Below, piece after piece: positions 58,822 to 64,000 of a stretch of DNA of 64,000 nt (positions are counted from its first letter, which is position 1; each line of letters begins with the position of its first letter). Position numbers and translations under genes: made by a program. The notes under the pieces are model-generated. The model was not told where the DNA came from. It did no database searches and saw only the letters and a program-made list of their open reading frames with translations. Source of the stretch: Desulfospira sp963664655 (lineage in GTDB: Bacteria > Desulfobacterota > Desulfobacteria > Desulfobacterales > Desulfobacteraceae); NCBI GenBank assembly GCA_963664655.2, contig OY761554.1:1426001-1490000 (forward strand), written 5' to 3'.

Positions 58822-59214
58822 ATGGCCGATATCACAAAAGATGATGTTATTGAATTTATATCTAATATGAGCGTTCTTGAACTCTCAGAACTGGTAAAAG
58901 AATTTGAAGACAAATTCGGCGTCAGTGCCGCAGCCCCTGTTGCAATGGCTGCAGGCCCCATGGTTGCCGGCGGTGCCGATGCCGGTGCCGCTGCTGAAGA
59001 ACAGACCGAGTTTGATGTTATCCTTGAGACCATTGGTGATAAGAAAATCAATGTTATCAAGGAAGTCCGGGCCATTACCGGACTTGGCCTGAAAGAAGCC
59101 AAAGCCCTGGTTGAAGAAGCACCTAAGGCTGTGAAGGAAGGTGTGTCCAAAGATGAGGCAGACAAAATCAAAGAACAGCTTGAAGGAGCCGGGGCACAGG
59201 TTTCTGTAAAATAG
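58822..59214 (+). CDS. rplL: 50S ribosomal protein L7/L12
   Basis: 130 residues. N-terminal dimerisation helices (1-~35), a short Ala/Gly-rich hinge (~40-60) and the C-terminal domain with Lys-Ile-Asn-Val-Ile-Lys-Glu-Val-Arg and Gly-Leu-Lys-Glu-Ala-Lys-Ala-Leu-Val. GGAG lies upstream. Stalk protein recruiting GTPase factors. Confidence 0.97.
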   Translation: MADITKDDVIEFISNMSVLELSELVKEFEDKFGVSAAAPVAMAAGPMVAGGADAGAAAEEQTEFDVILETIGDKKINVIKEVRAITGLGLKEAKALVEEAPKAVKEGVSKDEADKIKEQLEGAGAQVSVK

Positions 59215-59326
59215 TGAAATATCACTAGAAATTAATGTTCATCGTTAAGATGGACAATGTGCGGAGGCAAGGCAATGGGCCGTGTCTCCGCTTTTACGGT
59301 TGGAAAAACTCACATTGGGAGATATT

Positions 59327-62300
59327 ATGACCGGAAGTCTGTTGACAATTATCCGACATCGAAAAGAGTTTGGCAGCAAACGGAAAATCATTGATATTCC
59401 GGACCTTATCGGTATGCAGCGAAACTCCTTTGAAAGTTTTCTTCAAATGGATGTTGAGCCCCAGGACCGGGAGGACAAGGGGCTGCATTCCGTGTTTAAA
59501 TCGGTTTTCCCCATTAAGGACTTTACCGATACCTCCTCTCTGGAATATGTGTCATATTCTTTTGGAGAGACCAAACATTCCGTTAAAGAGTGTATCAGCC
59601 GGGGGATGACCTACGATATCCCGGTGAACATCCGGGTACGGCTCGTGGTTTACGATCAGGATAAAGAAACGGAAACCTCTACCATACGTGATATCAAAGA
59701 ACAGGAAATCTATTTTGGCACCATCCCGTTGATGACCCGCCGGGGAACCTTTATCATCAACGGAACCGAAAGGGCTGTGGTCAGCCAGCTTCACCGATCT
59801 TCGGGTGTTTTCTTTGATCATGACAAAGGCAAGAATTATTCTACAGGCAAGATCATCTATAACGCCAGGATCATTCCGGTCCGCGGGTCCTGGATTGATA
59901 TGGAAATTGATGCCAAGGATATTGTCAATATAAGGATTGACAGGCGGCGCAAATTTCCGGTTTCCATTTTGTTTAAGGCGTTTGGGTATACCAGCGAGGA
60001 TATCCTTGATTTCTTTTACACTAAAGAAAGGATAGTGAATAAGCAAGGCTCGTTTTTTAAAGAGTTTATTCCCGAGAATCTGATTCGCCAGAGGGCAGGA
60101 TTTGATGTGGCATCTCCTGAAACAGGAGAGATCCTGGTCAAACAGGGAAGAATTTTTACAAAACGGGCCTTAAAGCAGCTCAAGGATGAGGGGCTCGACT
60201 ATATCCCTATCACTGAATCCGAACTGATCGGTAAAGCCTTTGCCCACGATTATGCTGATGAGGAAACAGGCAGTCTCCTCTTTAAAGCCGGCGACCTGAT
60301 TGCCGAGGACAGCTTTGAAAAAATGGAAGCCCATCATCTGGATGACTTCCATATCCTGTACGTGGATGCCAGAAGCTCCGATTCCATGCGTAAGACACTG
60401 GTATCTGACAAGACAGAAACCAAAGAAGAGGCGCTGATGGATATTTACCGGCGCCTGCGGCCCGGAAATCCGGCGACAGTGGAAGTTGCCCAGGAGTTTA
60501 TCGACCATCTGTTTTTCAGGCAGGCCTACTACGATTTGTCCAAGGTTGGCCGGTTGAAAATGAATCACCGCCTTGGGGTCAATACCAAAATTGACGTAAA
60601 AACCCTGCGGAAAGAAGATGTCCTGCTGACGGCAAATACCCTGATAGAGCTTAAAGATACCCAGGGGCAGGTGGATGATATTGACCATCTCGGGAACCGG
60701 CGGGTTCGTGCGGTTGGGGAGCTTCTGGAAAATCATTACAGAATCGGGCTGGTGAGAATGGAACGGGCCATCAAGGAAAAGATGAGCATGCAGGAAGTCG
60801 ATGCCATGATGCCCCATGACCTGATCAATCCCAAGCCGGTTTCAGCCGTGGTCAGGGAATTTTTCGGGACCTCCCAGCTTTCCCAGTTCATGGATCAGAC
60901 CAACCCGCTGTCTGAAACCACCCATAAAAGAAGGCTGTCCGCCCTGGGACCCGGAGGGTTGACCCGGGAACGGGCCGGGTTTGAAGTCAGGGACGTGCAT
61001 CCGTCCCATTATGGCAGAATCTGCCCTATTGAAACCCCCGAAGGTCCCAACATCGGACTGATCGTGTCCTTGTGCACCTATGCCAGGGTCAATGATTTCG
61101 GGTTTATCGAGACCCCTTTCAGGATTGCCCAGGAGGGAAAGGCCAGCAAAGAGATCACCCATTTAAGCGCCTTTGAAGAAAAGAGCCATCCCATCGCCCA
61201 GGCCAATGCCCCCCTGGATTCCGATGGAAATTTTGTGAATCCCCTGGTTTCCGCCAGGGTGGCCGGTGAATTTGAAATGGTTGAAAATGAGAACATCAAA
61301 TTTATGGACGTTTCTCCCAACCAGCTGGTTTCTGTTTCAGCCTCTTTGATTCCTTTTTTGGAGAATGACGACGCCAACCGGGCGCTCATGGGATCCAACA
61401 TGCAGCGTCAGGCTGTTCCGCTGATCCGCAGTGAAGCCCCCCTGGTGGGCACGGGTATGGAAAGTGTTGTGGCAAGGGATTCCGGGGTTACCATTGTGGC
61501 CGATTATGACGGCATTGTGGTGGATGTGGACTCCAAACGAATTGTGGTCAGAAATGATGACAACGATGAGGGATCATTTGCAAAAGCCGTGTCCATCTAT
61601 AATTGTACCAAATTTGTCAGGTCTAACCAGAACACCTGTTTTAACCACAGGCCCATTGTTCAGGTGGGAGACTATGTTAAACAAGGACAGGTCATTGCAG
61701 ACGGCCCTTCAACGGAAATGGGCGAGCTGGCCCTTGGCAAGAATGTCACTGTGGCGTTCATGCCCTGGGATGGATACAACTATGAGGATTCCATTCTGGT
61801 CAGTGAACGGCTGGTTAAAGATGGCGTCTACACGTCCGTTCATGTGGAAGAATTTGAGGTCCTGGCCCGGGATACCAAGCTGGGCAAGGAAGAGATCACC
61901 AGAGATATCCCCAATGTCGGCGAAGAAGCCCTTAAAAATCTGGATGAAAGCGGTATTATCCGGCTGGGGGCAGAGGTCAAGCCAGGGGACATTCTGGTGG
62001 GTAAAATTACCCCGAAAGGGGAAACCCAGCTGTCCCCCGAAGAAAAACTGCTGCGGGCCATTTTCGGTGAAAAGGCCGGCGATGTGAAAGACACCTCTCT
62101 GTGCGTTCCGCCGGGAGTCAACGGCAAGGTGATTGATGCCAAGGTTTTCTCAAGGCGGGGACTTGCCAAGGATGACCGGACCCGTCAGATCGAAGATGAG
62201 GAAATTGAACGGTTTGAAAAAGACCGGGATGATGAAATTAAGATTATTTCCCAGGTGGCCCGGGAAAAGGTGGAATCCATTGCCGCCGGTCAAAGTGTTC

Positions 62301-63454
62301 TTTCCGATCTGGAGAAAAACGGAAAAGTGGTCCTGAAAAAAGGCCATATTATCCAGGCATCAAGCCTTGAAAAGATTCCGGTATCTGTTCTGGTAAATAT
62401 CGCCTTGGAAGATCCGGTTATTACCGAGCGGGCCCAGGTCACCCTTGAACAGGCCCAGGAGCAGATTAAAAAGGCCAGAGAGCATTTTAACCGCCAGGTA
62501 TCCCGGTTTGAAAAGGGAGATGACCTGCCTCCCGGTGTCCTCAAACTCATCAAGATCAGTGTGGCCATGGAACGGGTGCTTTCCGTGGGAGATAAAATGG
62601 CCGGCCGCCATGGTAACAAAGGGGTTGTGTCCAGAATATTGAGAACCGAAGACCTGCCTTACTTTGCCGACGGCCGTCCCGTTGATATGGTGCTTAATCC
62701 CTTAGGGGTTCCTTCCAGGATGAATGTCGGTCAGATTCTGGAGATTCATCTTGGGGCGGCGGCCCATAACCTGGGTCAGCAGATTGATGACCTGCTTGAT
62801 GAAATGAAACTGGACCAGCTCAGGGAAAAGGTAAAAAGCATATTTACCCTTACCAAAAAGCAGCGTGCCGACGGGATTGAAGATATTTTAGGGGATCGGA
62901 TCGACCAGATGTCGGAACAGGAACTTATCGAGTTTTCTGCGTTATACCGTAACGGTGTCCATACCGCCACCCCGGTGTTTGACGGGGCCACGGAAGAAGA
63001 AATAAAAGATCTGCTTGAAGAGTCGGGAACCGATCGTTCCGGGCAGTCCATTTTGTATGACGGAAGAACCGGCGAGCCTTTTGATAAGCCGGTTACCGTC
63101 GGAACCATGTACATGCTCAAGCTTCACCATCTGGTGGATGACAAACTCCATGCCAGATCCATCGGCCCCTACTCTCTGGTCACTCAGCAGCCTCTTGGCG
63201 GCAAGGCCCAGTTCGGCGGCCAGAGACTGGGAGAAATGGAAGTCTGGGCCATGGAAGCCTACGGGGCTGCCCATGCACTCCAGGAATTTTTAACGGTAAA
63301 ATCCGATGACATGACCGGGAGAACCCGGATGTATGAAAAAATTGTTAAAGGCCAGAATGTTCTGGAGCCTGGGATGCCTGAGTCCTTCAGGGTACTGATG
63401 AAGGAACTCAACAGTCTGGGATTGGATATGAAACTGATTGAAGGCGATAAATAA
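59327..63454 (+). CDS. rpoB: DNA-directed RNA polymerase subunit beta
   Basis: Start at 59327 (GGGAG seven bases upstream; the frame opens at 59282), 1375 residues. The rifampicin region (Phe-Phe-Gly-Thr-Ser-Gln-Leu-Ser-Gln-Phe-Met-Asp-Gln, ~520) is unaltered, with His-Lys-Arg-Arg-Leu-Ser-Ala-Leu-Gly and Glu-Thr-Pro-Glu-Gly-Pro-Asn-Ile-Gly-Leu following. It ends with the beta C-terminal clamp. Residues ~275-380 include a lineage-type insertion in the protrusion/lobe region. The gene is followed 11 bases later by rpoC. Confidence 0.98.
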   Translation: MTGSLLTIIRHRKEFGSKRKIIDIPDLIGMQRNSFESFLQMDVEPQDREDKGLHSVFKSVFPIKDFTDTSSLEYVSYSFGETKHSVKECISRGMTYDIPVNIRVRLVVYDQDKETETSTIRDIKEQEIYFGTIPLMTRRGTFIINGTERAVVSQLHRSSGVFFDHDKGKNYSTGKIIYNARIIPVRGSWIDMEIDAKDIVNIRIDRRRKFPVSILFKAFGYTSEDILDFFYTKERIVNKQGSFFKEFIPENLIRQRAGFDVASPETGEILVKQGRIFTKRALKQLKDEGLDYIPITESELIGKAFAHDYADEETGSLLFKAGDLIAEDSFEKMEAHHLDDFHILYVDARSSDSMRKTLVSDKTETKEEALMDIYRRLRPGNPATVEVAQEFIDHLFFRQAYYDLSKVGRLKMNHRLGVNTKIDVKTLRKEDVLLTANTLIELKDTQGQVDDIDHLGNRRVRAVGELLENHYRIGLVRMERAIKEKMSMQEVDAMMPHDLINPKPVSAVVREFFGTSQLSQFMDQTNPLSETTHKRRLSALGPGGLTRERAGFEVRDVHPSHYGRICPIETPEGPNIGLIVSLCTYARVNDFGFIETPFRIAQEGKASKEITHLSAFEEKSHPIAQANAPLDSDGNFVNPLVSARVAGEFEMVENENIKFMDVSPNQLVSVSASLIPFLENDDANRALMGSNMQRQAVPLIRSEAPLVGTGMESVVARDSGVTIVADYDGIVVDVDSKRIVVRNDDNDEGSFAKAVSIYNCTKFVRSNQNTCFNHRPIVQVGDYVKQGQVIADGPSTEMGELALGKNVTVAFMPWDGYNYEDSILVSERLVKDGVYTSVHVEEFEVLARDTKLGKEEITRDIPNVGEEALKNLDESGIIRLGAEVKPGDILVGKITPKGETQLSPEEKLLRAIFGEKAGDVKDTSLCVPPGVNGKVIDAKVFSRRGLAKDDRTRQIEDEEIERFEKDRDDEIKIISQVAREKVESIAAGQSVLSDLEKNGKVVLKKGHIIQASSLEKIPVSVLVNIALEDPVITERAQVTLEQAQEQIKKAREHFNRQVSRFEKGDDLPPGVLKLIKISVAMERVLSVGDKMAGRHGNKGVVSRILRTEDLPYFADGRPVDMVLNPLGVPSRMNVGQILEIHLGAAAHNLGQQIDDLLDEMKLDQLREKVKSIFTLTKKQRADGIEDILGDRIDQMSEQELIEFSALYRNGVHTATPVFDGATEEEIKDLLEESGTDRSGQSILYDGRTGEPFDKPVTVGTMYMLKLHHLVDDKLHARSIGPYSLVTQQPLGGKAQFGGQRLGEMEVWAMEAYGAAHALQEFLTVKSDDMTGRTRMYEKIVKGQNVLEPGMPESFRVLMKELNSLGLDMKLIEGDK

Positions 63455-63465
63455 GGAGAAGAATA

Positions 63466-64000
63466 TTGGATAATATATATGATTTCTTCGCTAAACCAAA
63501 AGATCCCAAGGTTTATCAGGGCGTTCAAATCAGCCTTGCATCTTCCGACCAGATTCGGGAATGGTCCCACGGTGAAATAAAAAAACCCGAAACCATCAAT
63601 TACAGGACATTCAAGCCGGAAAGAGATGGTTTGTTCTGCGCCAAAGTATTCGGCCCCACCAAGGACTATGAGTGCAACTGCGGTAAATACAAACGCATGA
63701 AGCACCGGGGGGTTGTGTGCGAAAAGTGCGGGGTTGAGGTCATCCAGTCCAAGGTTCGGCGGGAGCGGATGGCCCATATCGAACTTGCCTCTCCGGTGTC
63801 TCACATCTGGTTCCTCAAAAGCCTGCCAAGCAAAATTGGTAACGTGCTTGACCTGACCCTTAAAAACCTTGAAAAGGTCCTGTATTTTGACTCATATATT
63901 GTAATTGATCCCAAAGACTCGGGGCTTAAAAAGATGCAGCTCCTGTCGGATGATCAGTATTATGAAGCACTGGAATCATTCGGAGAAGAAGGGTTTGATG
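63466..64000 (+). CDS. rpoC: DNA-directed RNA polymerase subunit beta', 5' part
   Basis: A TTG start at 63466 preceded by AAGGAG; 178 codons are in the window and the gene continues beyond its end. The zinc-binding cluster (Cys-x-Cys near 70 and Cys-Glu-Lys-Cys near 85) and the Arg-Arg-Glu-Arg-Met-Ala-His-Ile-Glu-Leu segment are the expected beta' N-terminus. No catalytic loop (Asn-Ala-Asp-Phe-Asp-Gly-Asp) is reached. Confidence 0.97.
   Translation, partial: MDNIYDFFAKPKDPKVYQGVQISLASSDQIREWSHGEIKKPETINYRTFKPERDGLFCAKVFGPTKDYECNCGKYKRMKHRGVVCEKCGVEVIQSKVRRERMAHIELASPVSHIWFLKSLPSKIGNVLDLTLKNLEKVLYFDSYIVIDPKDSGLKKMQLLSDDQYYEALESFGEEGFD

Overview
The window looks like a contiguous piece of a Desulfobacterales-type (Desulfobacterota, formerly deltaproteobacterial) anaerobe chromosome. 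That placement is an inference. It rests on the paired MinD-like ATPases with inserted ferredoxin domains next to NifX-like proteins, a membrane-bound reductive-dehalogenase-like protein, the many Cache, HD-GYP and hybrid-kinase signalling proteins, and moderate GC. No ribosomal RNA gene is present to fix the taxon, and I see no prophage, insertion sequence with a transposase, or CRISPR array.

Layout. 1-5.0 kb: lipoprotein, three-repeat DUF350 membrane protein and membrane-anchored spermidine-synthase-like protein (+ strand), a set known elsewhere from envelope-associated clusters. 5.0-10.2 kb (- strand): receiver-like protein, two MinD/ferredoxin ATPases, two NifX-family proteins, an FmdB zinc ribbon and a THUMP RNA methyltransferase, preceded by a good sigma-54 promoter match. 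10.4-11.7 kb (- strand): DAHP synthase with a complete aromatic-residue attenuator. 12-18.6 kb: a PHP-glycosyltransferase fusion coupled to a radical SAM protein, the dehalogenase-like protein and a YegD-type Hsp70. 18.9-25 kb: MscS channel, CorA, NRDE protein, thiolase, and an intergenic promoter/low-complexity/terminator unit. 25-32.2 kb: HD-GYP response regulator, large hybrid kinase and chemoreceptor sharing Cache sensor motifs. 32.3-42.2 kb: permease, gyrA, radC, pgk, an unrecognised protein, an ArgA-like acetyltransferase and PBP1A. 42.2-49.7 kb (- strand): a chemosensory operon (hybrid CheA, CheW, CheB, CheR, HEAT-receiver). 50.1-53.6 kb: U32 protein, tRNA-Arg and an MltD-like transglycosylase. 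54-64 kb: the classical four tRNAs-tuf-rpmG-trnW-secE-nusG-rplKAJL-rpoBC block, with rpoC running off the end.

The most informative non-coding content is (i) the promoter-leader-peptide-attenuator upstream of DAHP synthase, (ii) four intergenic repeat families, one MITE-like with terminal inverted repeats, several of whose copies supply the stop codons of neighbouring genes, (iii) the sigma-54 promoter, and (iv) the small transcription unit at 24.86-25.08 kb. Coordinates of CDS include the stop codon. Starts were moved inward where a Shine-Dalgarno sequence and conserved N-terminus justify it.
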